Shown: positions 45,204 to 56,243, numbered from the stretch's first letter. The stretch: 64,000 nt of DNA from Zasmidium citrigriseum (GCA_002786025.1 NHNW01000033.1:186001-250000), one strand, 5' to 3'. The notes: generated by a model from the letters alone, not told the origin. Translations and numbers: made by a program.

Positions 45204-45690
45204 TAAGCCTTCTTCCTTAAAAACCTCCTTCTAATAAGTATCTCGGCTACCTATATCTTAGATACTATAATATTAAACTCGTTATAGATAAACTAAGCTA
45301 TCTTATTATAATAGAAGATAGGGCGATTATAGAGGTAGTCGAGTATACGTAGTTTTTACTCTTCTAGAAGTAACTATAGCCGGCCGCGTTTACTAAAGGA
45401 AAGTAGGTATAGCTTACTATAGAAGGCTAGGTTAAGCCTTATCTTATCTATATAGCGTCTATTAATATTTATACGTCTTAATACCTCGCGGTTACTTAAT
45501 CCTTTATTAAAGAAGGATTATATCTAGCTAACTTAATAGGGGGGGATTTAGTTCGCTAGCGGCAGCTTAGATACCTCCTTTAGAGCTATTAATAATACTT
45601 AGGACTAGCCTATACTAGTTATAATATAGTAACAAGTTAATATCCTTAATATATGGACGTAGAAGTACATAGTCCCGTGTTTACATAGAA
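45204..45690 (-). pseudogene. Tc1/mariner transposase, N-terminal part, separated by element 1
   Basis: The other side of the transposase at 31,740-32,386. On the minus strand it ends in frame at the element 1 insertion point. The recognisable part (about 45,210-45,400) fits the helix-turn-helix and linker region, followed toward 32,386 by the catalytic domain. The base composition switches from CpA-poor to normal at about 45,690, so that is the likely end of the transposon. Inverted terminal repeats were not found. Confidence 0.6.
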
Positions 45691-46440
45691 ATTTAGTATG
45701 AGAAGCTGGGATGGCGTTAGGGCGGCTGCAGCCGCAGGTGGGCACGAAATTTCCGTCAGCACAATATCGAACCCCATACCCCATCCCCGCGCGGAGAAGG
45801 TCGAAGCGGCGCCATCAAAGTCTGCTCGTCAGGTACGACCACATGTTGCCGAGCCGAGAAGGTCCTTCGACGCCGCAGCAGCTTCTTCGCGCGAAGCTCT
45901 TCCACCAGATGCAACGCCGCCATACGACACTATTTTGCAATTCGTCACGCGGTCACGATTTGATTCAAGCCTCGCCGAGGAGCATGGCTGATGAAGTGGG
46001 CTGAAAGTTAAGTCTAAGGTGTAAGTTTAAACGAAGCGTGTTCGTGACTTGGTTCCTGAGGGTTGCCGAATTCTGGACAAGATCATCGACAAATGCGGAG
46101 ACCGAGGGAACTTTCAATTCGAGATGTCTGCGATTGGACCGACGACTTGCCTTGCGAGCACGAAACGTCGACGCCGTCGAAGGTGTCTTGTGGGTTGGTC
46201 GCGTTTTTTGTCCCCGCTCTGTGTGAGATGCTTCCATGCTAACCACAGTTCGGCGGAAGATGGAGAGTGATCTTCATGTGTTTGCCAGTAGCCTCGCTCT
46301 ATGAGGAAAGTATTAAAAGGTGAGGAGGGTTCCTTTTGTGTTTTGTTCAGTTGTGAGACATACCGCCAGCCTGACCGCAGTCCTCCCATATCTCGACCAC
46401 ACACAATCCATATCGATATACCTATTAAAAAACACTCAAG
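45690..46440. other. Upstream region of the HsbA-like gene; no convincing gene
   Basis: Normal composition. Two overlapping 97-codon plus-strand ORFs start at 45,698 and 45,711, both Ala/Arg/Pro-rich without a known domain. One might be a remnant of a gene broken at the repeat boundary. A TATA-like GTATTAAAAGG lies at about 46,309-46,320, some 120 bases before the HsbA-like start. Confidence 0.4.
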
Positions 46441-47082
46441 ATGTTGCCGGCACTCTTCCTCGCGGCCCTCGCGCCACTGTCTCTTGCTACTCCAGTCAAG
46501 CGCGACGCCGCTTCGATCGTTGCCTCGATCAACACCATTTCGAGCAACATTGTCACCCTGAACAACACCTTGAACACTTTCAAGAAGGGAGACCTCGCCT
46601 CTGGCCTCAAAGTGCTTAAAATTCAATCACAGAGAAAGTCTCCCAATAGCAGATAATACGCTCTGAACATGTACTAACTTTCACTTACAGCCGACAAGCT
46701 CGGAAAGTCCATCGACAGCGGCAAATCGACCGCAGACGCCTCCGCCCCTCTCAACAGCGACGACTCCTTCACCGTGGCCTCAGCCGTGATCGATCTCCAG
46801 CCAAAGGTCATCTCCCTCCTCCAGAACATCGAGAACCACAAGCCCGCCTTCGACGCCGCCATCATCAACCTTGTCTCTGTCACTCCTCAGGTCGAGCAGG
46901 ATCTCAAGAACCAGAACGCCTCCACCGCCGCTTTCTCGGACGCCGTCACCGCTAAGCTCGCTGACCCTTACCCAGGTCTTGCTGGTCTCATCACTGGTCC
47001 TATCTACTCCAAGTTCAACGAGGCTATTGCTCTGTTCGCTCAGCCTGGTGGTGTTATTGCGCTGCCACCGCTCCCGATCTAA
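46441..47082 (+). CDS. Hydrophobic surface binding protein A (HsbA)-like secreted protein
   Basis: About 185 residues. A signal peptide (residues 1-16, M-L-P-A-L-F-L-A-A-L) is followed by V-K-R, a Kex2-type dibasic site. The body is a helix-rich, Ser/Thr/Asn/Ala-rich domain with paired Asp/Ile repeats, as in the HsbA (PF12296) family of secreted or wall-bound fungal proteins; in Aspergillus HsbA binds hydrophobic surfaces and recruits cutinase. It carries one intron: donor GTGCTT at 46,612, branch-like TACTAAC at 46,671, acceptor at 46,690 or 46,698. Only 46,698 keeps the frame with that donor, so the exact junction is unsettled. The second exon (from about 46,699) ends at TAA 47,080-47,082. 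Convergent with the P450, 187 bases away. Confidence 0.75.
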
Positions 47083-47269
47083 GCAATGCGGCGAATCAAA
47101 AGCGTTGATTTGATTCTATGATGTGTTGAAATGAAAACGAAGAGTGGTGTTGACCACTATAGATACATGAAAGGCAATGAGATATGAGAAAGGAAACGAT
47201 ACCTTATTGTTCGACGACGATTCCACCATTTTCATTCTTGTCTTTTGATTGTCTTTAACTCGTCTGACG

Positions 47270-49007
47270 CTATTGGTTCTCGATGAACTGGATATTGCAG
47301 GCGTGTTCCTGTACGATCATCGTCAGCCCCTGTTAACTCGCCTGAGGAAGAGATCACTTACCTCGACACGATCGTACGTCTCATCAGCAAAGATCTCAAA
47401 TCGTGAGGTAATACCCGGGGCAACGCCCCGAAACGAGGGCGAGATACTCGTCTTATACTTCCGATAGATCGCAGGAACCAGAGTCATCTCCGCCAGAGCA
47501 AGGCTGCTTAATGCATCAGCCATCATCTCGACGCCATATTCATCAATCAAAGCATCATCGAGAAAGCGACTTACTGCATCCCAATACACATTCTTCCTCC
47601 AGACGAGAACGCCCACCACCACTTCTTCATTTCAGCTACTTGAGCTGGGTCACCGAGCCATCGATCAGGATCGAACTTCAACGGATTAGGGAAGACTTCT
47701 GGGTTCCGGTGGAGGCTGTATGGAGCCATGCAGACAACTGTACGAGCCGGTATCTCATAGCCGTCGATGATACTGTCAACAGAGGAGTGCCGTGGCTCGG
47801 ACGCTGGGAGAGGGGCGTAGAGGCGAAGCGTCTCTTTGATGACGGCGTCTAGGAAGGGAAGCTTGTCTGCTGCTTCCACCGTTGGAGCTCCATGACAATC
47901 TAACGAGGATTCGGGAAGGCTTTTTGCTTCATCGATGAGTCGTTGTTGGTAGGATTCGTTTTCTCGGAGCGAAAGAGCCCAGATGAGGAACATCAATGTG
48001 TCGCTCGTCGTATCGATTCCTAGTGCCCATACTCATCAGTGAAAGTTATAATGGTCTGATCGCGAATACAAACCTGCGAGAAAGTGGTCAGCCACCTCAG
48101 AGGCGATCTCCAAATCGTCCAGGTCGGCCATGCCACTCGACACGGCTTTGTACAGCCGTCCAATGATTGTGTTGCTGGGATTTGTGCCACTCTTCACTGC
48201 CAACTTGTAATCCTGCATCGCTTTGAGAGCGTGGGCTCTGATACCAGTGTACGTTGCCGGTTTCCTCATGGGCAGGAGAGGGGCGACAATGCGTCCAATC
48301 AATCCGATCCTGGAGTATAGCCACTTCGTGAAGCCAGGAAAGTGCACGGCAAACCAGCTCAGACGTCTTCGAGCAGGATCCAAAATATCGTTCAGAAGAG
48401 CTCGATGAGCCTTGTTGCCTTTCATCGCTTCAGTGCCTCCAAGACCAGATCCGTAAAGGAAGTTCGTGATCGAATCCAGGGAGTAGTAATGCAACGACGT
48501 AAAGATCTCATCTGCTTCACCCGTCTTCACCTTCCCTTCGGCCAACTTCAAGTACTCTTGGATCTTCTCAGACACCATTTCAGCCACAGGTCCGCGGATA
48601 ACAATCGACTTGCTGTAAGCGTTCGCGAGCAATTTCTTCCTCCCCCCATGAGCCTGTGAAGAGTGAAACGTGAAGAGGTTCTGCTTCCCGTAAACATCGA
48701 ACATTCGGTAGAAAGATGTCCGACCAAAACCGCTTCCTGGTCCGTAGATCGTTCGGAGGGCAGAGAGTGAGTTGAAGTGGACTTCATTGGGTCCAATGCG
48801 AACGACTGGGCCGTACTCATGGTGAAGGCGGTTGATAGTCATTGTTCGACGACCGCACCAATCTTCCCACGCGAGGCGCCATTTCGTGAGAGCGTAGAAT
48901 TTCGGACCTGGGATTCGGCTCAACGGACTGGAGAGTAGAGGATGCAGAAGGAAGTAGTGGATGGCTGCTATAGAAGTAGCAGCTAGAAGGATCGAAAGCA
49001 ATGCCAT
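47270..49007 (-). CDS. Cytochrome P450 monooxygenase (fungal class, about 519 aa)
   Basis: Four exons on the minus strand: 49,007-48,074, 48,019-47,575, 47,503-47,362 and 47,308-47,270. Introns are 54, 71 and 53 bp, each GT...AG, and the frame closes to 520 codons. An N-terminal membrane anchor (residues 1-25) precedes the I-P-G-P hinge. I-helix A-G-I-D-T-T-S spans the first intron. K-helix E-T-L-R (ExxR), F-D-P-D-R-W, and the haem loop F-S-S-G-G-R-M-C-I-G with its Cys ligand follow; the second intron falls two residues after. The C-terminus ends C-N-I-Q-F. All landmarks are intact, so it is probably an active ER-bound oxygenase. Substrate cannot be told. It diverges from the permease across 336 bp, suggesting shared control. 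Start chosen at 49,007 because the anchor begins there; an upstream in-frame ATG (49,073) would add 22 polar residues. Confidence 0.9.
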
Positions 49008-49343
49008 TGTATCCGTATGCCAATGGCCTCGCTGACGATAATAAGCAGTGCTGTCGTGAGTCAGTAGGAACAAGTGAAGTGAAAGAGAGCTGGCCCTGCT
49101 TGGCTATTCCCCGCGATGCAAGATAGGCAGAGCTTAGATGGCTGATAAAGTCCCCTTGTATCGGAGGAGCGCAGACTGATAGGGAGATCCTGCGTAGAGA
49201 TACCCGACGGGCAACGAAACGACCAGGGAAAATGGGGGACTTGGGCAATCCTTCTTTCACCGTGGCTGAAGCGCAACCGAATCGTTCTTCCGGATAGTCC
49301 AATCCCATTGAAGCCATTACTGAATACCATCCGAATTGAAAGT
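49008..49343. promoter_or_regulatory. Divergent promoter region, P450 and permease
   Basis: 336 bases between the two start codons. Contains a CCAAT at about 49,300 close to the permease start. No clear TATA box. A shared region fits co-regulation but nothing here proves it. The permease start at 49,308 instead of 49,344 would shorten it. Confidence 0.45.
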
Positions 49344-51264
49344 ATGGAAGCCGATTCCGAAAAGTCGAAGACAAACATCAACCATGCGTCTCAGAAGCCT
49401 GGCTTCGACGAGTCTGCCGCCGAAGCAGATGTCGAAGTTGGCAGTGCCCAGCTCATCACAGCCGGATCTCAACAGCTGCAACGAAAGCTTGGTTCGAAAG
49501 AAGTCCAGATGTTCGCAATCGGAGGTGCCATAGGGACCAGTCTGTACGTCCAGATGGGTTCTGCCTTGCCCAAGGGTGGTCCGGCAGGGATGTTCCTCGG
49601 TTTTGTGATCTGGGGAATCGTTATGTTATCAGTTAATGAATGCTTTGGTGAGTCCTCCAGTCGATGTATTTCGATCGTGGCAATCGCCATCGACTGACCA
49701 ATGTGCTAGCCGAAATGGTCTGCTACGCTCCAGTCCCATCACCGTTCATTCGACTTGCCGGCCAATGGGTTGATCCAGCCCTGGAGTTTGCCATGTCGTG
49801 GAACTTCTTCTTGAACATGGCACTCTTGATCCCGTTCGAAATAGTCGCCTTTAACATCCTGCTTGGATTCTGGACAGATGTCGTACCTGTAGAAGCGATC
49901 ATCATTATCATCATGGTGATCTATGCGTGAGAACAACCATGATCGATCGTCTTGATGATGACTGACATGATACAGGCTGCTGAACACCGTCTCCGTCCGC
50001 TACTTTGGCGTTGCTGAATTTTACCTCTCGATCTTCAAGGTATTACTCATCTTGTTGTGCCTCGCTTTTACGCTCGTCACGATGCTCGGAGGCAACCCTC
50101 TCAACGATCGATATGGGTTTCGCTACTGGAACAATCCGGTAAGACAGCCTAGTAACACGCAGTTCTCGACTAACGATATATAGGGCGCTTTTGTGGAACA
50201 TCTGGTCTCTGGAGGCACTGGCCGGTTCCTGGGCGTCCTGTCGTGTATCGTGCAGGCCACTTTCTCGATTTGTGGGCCCGAGTACATCGCAATGGTTGCA
50301 GGCGAGACGGCCATGCCGCGAAGGGTTCTTCCAAAAGCGTACCGATCCTTCGTCTGGAGGATTCTTCTGTTCTTCATCTCGTCCTCGCTTGCCATGGGCA
50401 TTGTCATTCCCTATGATGATCCAACGCTGAACGCAGTCCTCAACGGAGAAGTCTCAGGAAGTGGCACCGGAGCTGCATCGCCGTATGTGATTGGAATGAA
50501 CCGTCTCAAGGTATCTGGCCTACCACATCTCGTCAATGCTCTCATCATGACATCTGTGCTGAGCTCGGGAAATGGCATCTTCTTCGCGGCGACAAGGACC
50601 ATGTACGGAATGGCTCTGGATGGGACAGCGCCGCGAATCTTCTCGAGAACGTTGAAAAATGGCGTACCAATATACTCGGTGATAATGGCACTAGCTTTCT
50701 GTTGCCTGGCGTTCCTGCAAGTGAAGAGCTCTTCCGCGCAGGTCCTTACATGGCTCGTCGATCTAATTACAGCCTGTCAGCTGCTCAACTACTTCTCAGG
50801 TCAGTACCCGTATGTGGAGCATGAGGTGAGGGTTTATTGCTGACTTCGTCTTTTGTGAGATAGTGGCCCTGACTTATAGACACTTCTATGCAGCGATTCG
50901 GAAGCAGGGTATCGATCGGAGAGCCATGTCGTACAGAGGCAAGTTTCAGCCATATGCGTCCTATGTAGCCATGTTCGGCTGCGGACTGATGCTCCTACTC
51001 CTTGGCTATGATCTCTTCATCACTGGGGTTTGGGACATAACATATTTCTTTTTGGACTACACCTTCCTCGCTGCGTTCCCAATCGCAGTAGTCTTCTGGA
51101 AAGTGTTCAAGCGAACCAAATACGTTCGTCCAGGGGAAGGAGACCTCAAAGTCGGCGGGTTGGTCCAAGAGATCGACCAGTATGAATCGGCTGCGGCAGT
51201 GCTGTCACCAAGACGAAGGAAGAATATTTTTGCAGGACTCCTGAGGAGAACAAAGCTGACATAA
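49344..51264 (+). CDS. Amino-acid permease (APC superfamily, YAT type)
   Basis: Five exons: 49,344-49,647, 49,710-49,926, 49,976-50,138, 50,184-50,799 and 50,864-51,264; introns 62, 49, 45 and 64 bp, frame intact, 566 residues. A hydrophilic N-terminus is followed by the first helix with F-A-I-G-G-A-I-G-T-S-L, the family's conserved TM1 motif, then about twelve hydrophobic segments. G-N-P-L-N-D-R-Y-G-F-R-Y-W, the conserved loop after TM5-6, and G-P-E-Y in the next helix region are also seen, both typical of fungal plasma-membrane amino-acid/H+ symporters. The C-terminal tail is basic. The specific substrate is not deducible. An upstream in-frame ATG at 49,308 would add 12 residues. Divergent from the P450. 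Confidence 0.92.
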
Positions 51265-51693
51265 CGGCCTCCCGTGGCCGGTCGAGACTTTGGTGGTTTA
51301 TGAATAGAGCATCTTTTGCTCCAACGGCAGCACCTCTTCCAGCACTTGGGAGTCCGCCGATTGAGATTCTCCTGCGGGAGGAACCATGGCAAACGCCATG
51401 CCTATGCACGCGATGCTCTGGTAGCCCGCTATCCTTGATAGGTATCTGCAACACATGTGTTTCTTTGTTCAGTGGATATTCTGTGAATTGGCCCTTCTCA
51501 ATGGTGTGGAGGATATACAGCCGCTTAGTGGAGCCTTGAGGGGTTCGAGGTCGAGGGAGCGAGGTATCCCGAGAAGTATTTGAAGTCGTTGCAAGTATGA
51601 TCAGTAGTGATGCAGACGTTGAAATAATGCCGATGCTTGGGAAAGTCTTCGCTTCTGTGCTTTCCTCGTGTATGCAAGACCATATCCTCGTAC
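51265..51693. other. Intergenic between permease and bZIP (tail to tail)
   Basis: 3' ends of two converging genes. A minus-strand open frame continues here past the bZIP stop. A good donor GTATGT lies 9 codons before that stop, near 51,720, so an alternative spliced C-terminus is possible. Its translation is Ser/Thr-rich without a known domain. Confidence 0.4.
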
Positions 51694-52223
51694 TCAACTC
51701 AAAGGGAAAACCGACCACATACCGTTCTCTGCAGCTTCAGGTATCTCATACGCATGTTTCAGCATCCACTCAATCGACTCTTGCCGAGATGACTCCTTTT
51801 TCCCCTCAAGCTCACGTTGCACGTCCACCAAAAGTTTGTCCCAAGTCTCGTCCTGGTATTGGCTCAAGATTCGGTTCTGGGTCTCGAGCACCCTGCAGTA
51901 TGCTTGGAGACCCTCAGCCTGCTTCTCGAGCTCCTCGATGCGGCGCTTCTGGCGTTGGCGGTAGCTTCGTTGCCTGTGCTGGTGTTTCAGCAAAGGAGTG
52001 TTGTTTTTGAGTGTGTTAGGAAAATGACGTACGAGATTCTGTTTTGTTTTCTCCTATATTCTCCTCTTTCTTGTGATCCAACCCTTCGAACGAGTTCTGT
52101 GGAATGTACGTGTAGCTTCTGCGTGTGCACGCTTGAGGACGGGGACGTAGGTGGTGTTGAAGTCCATGATTGCAATCCTGAAGCTGGACTTTCTGGTGAA
52201 GGACAGAGCAACTCCCATGGCAT
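51694..52223 (-). CDS. Short bZIP transcription factor
   Basis: Two exons, 52,223-52,033 and 51,973-51,694, with a 59-bp intron (GTACGT...CACAG); 156 residues. The splice rebuilds a fungal bZIP basic region: R-R-K-Q-N-R-I-S, then Q-R-S-Y-R-Q-R-Q-K-R-R, followed by I-E-E-L-E-K-Q and a heptad region with L, L, V and I at coiled-coil positions. The spliced match supports this intron over the unspliced frames. Nuclear DNA-binding regulator; its place among metabolic genes makes it a candidate local regulator. The start is uncertain: M-P-W-E-L at 52,223 is the first in-frame Met I see, and the C-terminus might be extended by another intron near 51,720. Confidence 0.7.
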
Positions 52224-53188
52224 GTTCTGGTCGACATTTCAGCTCTCGTCGTCGCAGCAAATTAGGAATGTCAACTGATGACTTACGGCTGCATCCAAGA
52301 TCTCATCGGTTGGGTTTATTGCGAGTTGAAAGTCTATCCAGCCTGGAGCAAAGTCCAGGAATGAGTCCATTGATAATGTAAGAGCAGGCGTTCAATGCTC
52401 AGCGCTTTTTGAGACGGCTAGGAAGAAGATTGGTTACCAGAGAAGACTTGAGTCGTCGAGATGCTCTGCGTGCTGCTCAGATAGCACTGCGGGGCTATAT
52501 GTATCCTGTCCCATCTTCGCCAGGCCGTGAGCAGCCCTAGAGTTGTGCCCAAAGCGTCGAGGAAGAGATGTCCAGTGTGAATTTCTAAGTGAGGGTTAGA
52601 TTTCGCTCGACAAAGAAGTCTGATGGAAGGATCATTTCGAGGCGCCGCAGGGACATGAGGGGTACAGACTTGACGTCGGAGGATGTGAGATGAATGGTCC
52701 TGCATACAAGGTATTCTGTTCAAAGTGCACGAGGACATGTCTGCCCTACTCTTCCTTCGCTCTTTCCAACCTGCATTAGTGCCGAACCTTAAAAGGACCC
52801 TTCTTTACGGCTGGTCGCACCTGCCCCTGTCTGCTTCCATGCCACTACCATTGGCACTACCATCCTGAAGAAGGATTGCAGGGCACACAAAAATTTCGAT
52901 ACGCTACGGCACATTTCAGAGGGAGCGACAAAGAGCAAGAGCACCTGATTCTGATCACTAATCCCAGTGCGAGACGAAGCCTCTGAACAATCTCTAATAT
53001 GTAATCATGGATCTGTTTGTGCTAAGCATCTGTCGACTCTGAATGGTAAGCAACACTTGATAGAAGAGGACGAACGGTACATACGCTCTGATGTCTCCCA
53101 GTGCGAAGTTTTGGCCGAATTTCACTCATCTGCACTCGTGAGAAAGCTCACTTCTAGCAAGAAAAGCTTCAGGAACAGCCTCAGCAAG
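52224..53188. other. Intergenic, bZIP to NmrA-like gene
   Basis: 965 bases between divergent genes. Short open frames exist (for example minus 52,418-52,738 and the in-frame upstream extension from 52,967 plus) but none looks like a protein. A TATA-like CCTTAAAAGG is at about 52,787-52,797. Confidence 0.5.
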
Positions 53189-54180
53189 ATGAATCCACGA
53201 CAGATCAAGAACGTAATCGTTCTTGGTGCCTCTGGCAACATTGGAAAGCCGATATTGGACGCACTTCTCGCCCACGAGTCTGGCTTTCAAGTGTCAGCAG
53301 CCACACGAGACAAGACCAAAGCACACCTTCATGAAAAAGTGCATTTAATCGAGACGGACTATACACCCGACTCGTTGAGGAAGGCATTCACTGGCCAGGA
53401 TGCGGTGGTCTCGACCGTAAATTCCTCTTTTGCCTCACAACAGCGCGACATCATCGACGCCGCCATCGATGCTGACGTCGTTCGATTCATACCGACGGAG
53501 TACGGCGTCGACACATCCGATGCCGAGCTGCTTCATCAATACCTACCCATGGCCAAAAAGAAGCCAGAGATTGTCCAGTACTTGAAGACCAAGGAGAGCA
53601 AGATGTCTTGGAGCGCCGTCATTGTGGGGAGCTTCTTCGACTGGTCACTGGCCATACCGGGCATGATGGGTTGGGATATACCAGAGAGGAAGGCGGTCAT
53701 CTACGACGGGGGACAGCGAGAATACGAGGCCACGAACACAGCACAGATCGGCAGAGCCGTAGCTGCGATCTTGTCACCCAGATGCCAGGAGATGACGGCC
53801 AATCAGTACATATACATCAACAGCTTTACGTTGACGCAGCAAAAGGTGCTGGCTGGTCTTGAGAAGGCCACTGGCAAGGCATTTTCAACGACTCAAGGGT
53901 CTACTACGGAGGTATACCATACTTCCATGGACAGGCTGTCACAAATTCCAAAAGAGGCTGGCGCGGGATTGATAGTTGCCAACTTATGTAAGTCACCACC
54001 ATGGTTTGAATGTGGTCTCACATTTGATCGTTCGCTAACAGGTAAATCTATCTAGACAATGTTGGGGGACTCAATGAATACTCCAAATATAAAGATGGCT
54101 TGTGGAACGACCGATTGGGGCTGCCAAAGGAAGACCTCCAAATGGCGATTGACGAGGCTGTACAGAAATACAATGCTTGA
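53189..54180 (+). CDS. NmrA-like / isoflavone-reductase-like NAD(P)H oxidoreductase
   Basis: Two exons, 53,189-53,987 and 54,056-54,180, with a 68-bp intron (GTAAGT...TCTAG); 307 residues. Rossmann fold begins at once: V-I-V-L-G-A-S-G-N-I-G (GxxGxxG). I-P-T-E-Y-G-V-D matches the P-S-E-F-G motif of isoflavone and pinoresinol-lariciresinol type reductases in atypical SDRs, and a Lys about 35 residues later (K-T-K-E) is in the position of the usual catalytic Lys. Length is right for the family. It may reduce an aromatic or lactone substrate, or act as an NmrA-like redox sensor; sequence cannot separate these. Start at 53,189 is chosen because the fold begins seven residues later; the open frame extends 74 codons upstream without homology. 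Confidence 0.85.
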
Positions 54181-54798
54181 ATGCCATATTTGATGCGTGA
54201 GTGCTGCATATATGAGGCCTGTTGCGTTGGAAGTCAATTTACTCGTTCACGGATTGAAGACCCCCTACTCAATTTCAGTTCGCAGCCTGTGGAGGTGTAC
54301 TTGGGAAGATGACAGAAGCCAAATATCATTGTCTCCGCCGAGCTCTAGAGCCGATTGGGGTGATTCAGGCGACCGGCACTTGAAGCTCTCTCGGGCTAGG
54401 AGTTTATAAGCAAGAGCTAATGCATATTTACTGTTGACTAGCCATTACGCAATTCCAAGGCTGACTTTGCCGTGCCGATCAGGCTGAATACCTGCGGCAG
54501 GCCCGTTCTGCTTGCTGGCCAGACAGCTCCATTACTAATCTGTGTATTTCGTCCGAAATCGTACACTCCTCAAGCTGTACAGTCATCATCGTGCCGAGGC
54601 TGCACTGTTTGTTACCTATCACTGCTTCAGTCAAGTAGCTCATGCTGTCCGTTCAATCCACAGCTGTCGTTCCGGCCTGGACAAAGCACACTTGCAACAC
54701 AATCACCACGACTTGCCATCGAAGCCAACTTTCGAAGAAGAGCGAAAGACGTCAAGAAGAGGTCGCGTGGCAGCCATACTGGTCTTTGCGAACTACCG
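54181..54798. other. Intergenic, upstream of alpha/beta hydrolase
   Basis: 618 bases. The open frame of the hydrolase extends back to 54,472 but the extra residues look like translated leader (Cys/Ser/Pro-rich). A TATA-like GTTTATAAG is at about 54,404. Confidence 0.45.
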
Positions 54799-55701
54799 AT
54801 GGCCTCTACTCTGCAAATGCCCGTCCTTCCTCCATTCTCCGAACAAAGAATCGAACAAATTGGAGGCAGTCTCCACGTTCGTGTCTTTGCCGGCAGCGAG
54901 CCTGCGTTCGTCCTGCTCCATGGATTCCCCGACTATTCGAAGATATACGACTATCTCATTCCCGAGTTGGTGTCGGCAGGCCGAAAAGTCGTTGCTCTGG
55001 ACTTTCTCGGATTTGGCAGCTCTGACAAGCCAGAAGGACTGGATTACAATTTCAACCAGCAACTGGGAGATCTGGAGGCAGTCATCTCAGCATTGGATCT
55101 GAAGAAAGTGATTGTTGTAGGCCATGATTCCGGCGGTCCTACTGCAGTCAACTTCGCGCTGAGACATCCGGATAAGACGGCTGGCGTCGTGCTCCTGAAC
55201 ACTTTCTATCACGACTCTCCTGGCCTTCTGGTACCTGAAATCATCGACTTCTTCTCGATCAAACGATTTGAATTCCTCCATCGTTATATCCTGTCCAGTC
55301 CACAGCACTTTGCATGGCTGTTCGGCTTCCAGCGCTACGAGATGCAGAAGAATTTGACGGCCGAGCAAAAAGAGCGCTACAGCAATTTCCTTGGGCCGGT
55401 CATTGATCAGAACTTCAAACAGCAACCCAGTGCAATCCCGGCATTCGCTAGCATGACATCGCATCTTGGCGATGAGCTTGCAGCAAACGCAGCACAACTG
55501 GCGGAGTTGAGGAAGTCTAACATTCCGATGACCTTGATCTGGGGACGTGGCGATCCATACCTTCATGTTACGATCGCTCGAGACATTCAGTCGCAGCTTC
55601 ATGAAGGAGAGCTGCATGTATTAAATGCGGGTCACTGGCCACAGATTGATTGCCCTACGGAGACTGCGAATCTGATGCTTGCCATGAAAGTGAAGGACTA
55701 G
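54799..55701 (+). CDS. Alpha/beta hydrolase with Asp nucleophile (epoxide hydrolase/haloalkane dehalogenase-like)
   Basis: 300 residues, no intron seen. Oxyanion strand turn H-G-F-P-D (residues about 42-46) is typical of epoxide hydrolases. The nucleophile elbow reads G-H-D-S-G-G, so the nucleophile is Asp rather than Ser, as in epoxide hydrolases, haloalkane and fluoroacetate dehalogenases. Catalytic acid candidate is in W-G-R-G-D-P-Y, and the His in N-A-G-H-W-P. Cap region spans roughly residues 125-215. Start at 54,799 is placed just before the core; a second Met lies six residues later. Likely cytosolic, as no signal peptide or anchor is seen. Neighbouring P450 could make epoxides that this enzyme opens, but that link is inference. 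Confidence 0.85.
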   Translation: MASTLQMPVLPPFSEQRIEQIGGSLHVRVFAGSEPAFVLLHGFPDYSKIYDYLIPELVSAGRKVVALDFLGFGSSDKPEGLDYNFNQQLGDLEAVISALDLKKVIVVGHDSGGPTAVNFALRHPDKTAGVVLLNTFYHDSPGLLVPEIIDFFSIKRFEFLHRYILSSPQHFAWLFGFQRYEMQKNLTAEQKERYSNFLGPVIDQNFKQQPSAIPAFASMTSHLGDELAANAAQLAELRKSNIPMTLIWGRGDPYLHVTIARDIQSQLHEGELHVLNAGHWPQIDCPTETANLMLAMKVKD

Positions 55702-56243
55702 GAAGGAAAGTGGCTGTTTGATTCAACAATTCCGGGTTAGCTCCATGCTTGAACATGCTGTGTAAGATCGTTCTTCGAAAGTTTCCAGGCCAAGATAGAT
55801 GGGTGATATTGTTGATACGTCCCTTCTCTCGTGTCCCTTTGCGTGTATAACATTTCATGTCGTTCAGGCTGAGTGTGCAGTATGTTTCAAAGATTACAGA
55901 GATTATAGATCCAACCAGGTTGATTCCAAGCGTGATTCTTCCAGTATAGTCTTGACGTAATGTTAGCAAAATGCTAACTTACCGGACTCTCATGGTCGAT
56001 CAATGTACAAAGGGCTCACGCTGCATCGACGCAGGGTCATGATAGAGGTAGTCGATGTCTTCTGAATAAGCGAATAGTCCATGATGACATGCATAGATTT
56101 AACCTTGACGAGCACCAGACTTCTGCACCACGAGGAAGACCATTACAATCGTCATAGCTCTCCGTGCAACAGTATAGATATCAACACATGTTCTGTCCCT
56201 CATGAACCGCTAATTGCTTGAGAAGCGCTCACGACTAGTCATT
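55702..56243. other. Intergenic, hydrolase to SDR
   Basis: 542 bases with no coding signal; a minus-strand open frame (55,655-55,969) overlaps the hydrolase end and looks random. Contains the inverted repeat listed separately. Confidence 0.55.
55962..55978. promoter_or_regulatory. Inverted repeat GTTAGCA-aaa-TGCTAAC
   Basis: Perfect 7-base arms with a 3-base spacer, 265 bases upstream of the SDR start. The spacing would suit a dimeric regulator, but no second copy was seen at the other promoters. Low confidence. Confidence 0.3.

Noticed and set aside
45698..46004. Two overlapping 97-codon plus-strand ORFs
   Set aside because: Ala/Arg/Pro-rich, overlapping in different frames, no domain. A gene remnant is possible but unsupported.
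46114..46626. 170-codon minus-strand ORF
   Set aside because: Antisense to the start and signal peptide of the HsbA-like gene; composition and lack of motifs fit a shadow frame.
48817..49374. 185-codon minus-strand ORF overlapping the P450 start
   Set aside because: Lies in another frame over the first P450 exon and the divergent promoter; no domain.
51146..51718. 190-codon minus-strand ORF
   Set aside because: Antisense to the end of the permease and low-complexity Ser/Thr/Arg. Kept only as a possible spliced extension of the bZIP gene.
54542..55102. 186-codon plus-strand ORF
   Set aside because: Out of frame with the hydrolase and without motifs.
55087..55617. 176-codon minus-strand ORF
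   Set aside because: Antisense to the hydrolase core, whose motifs are unambiguous.
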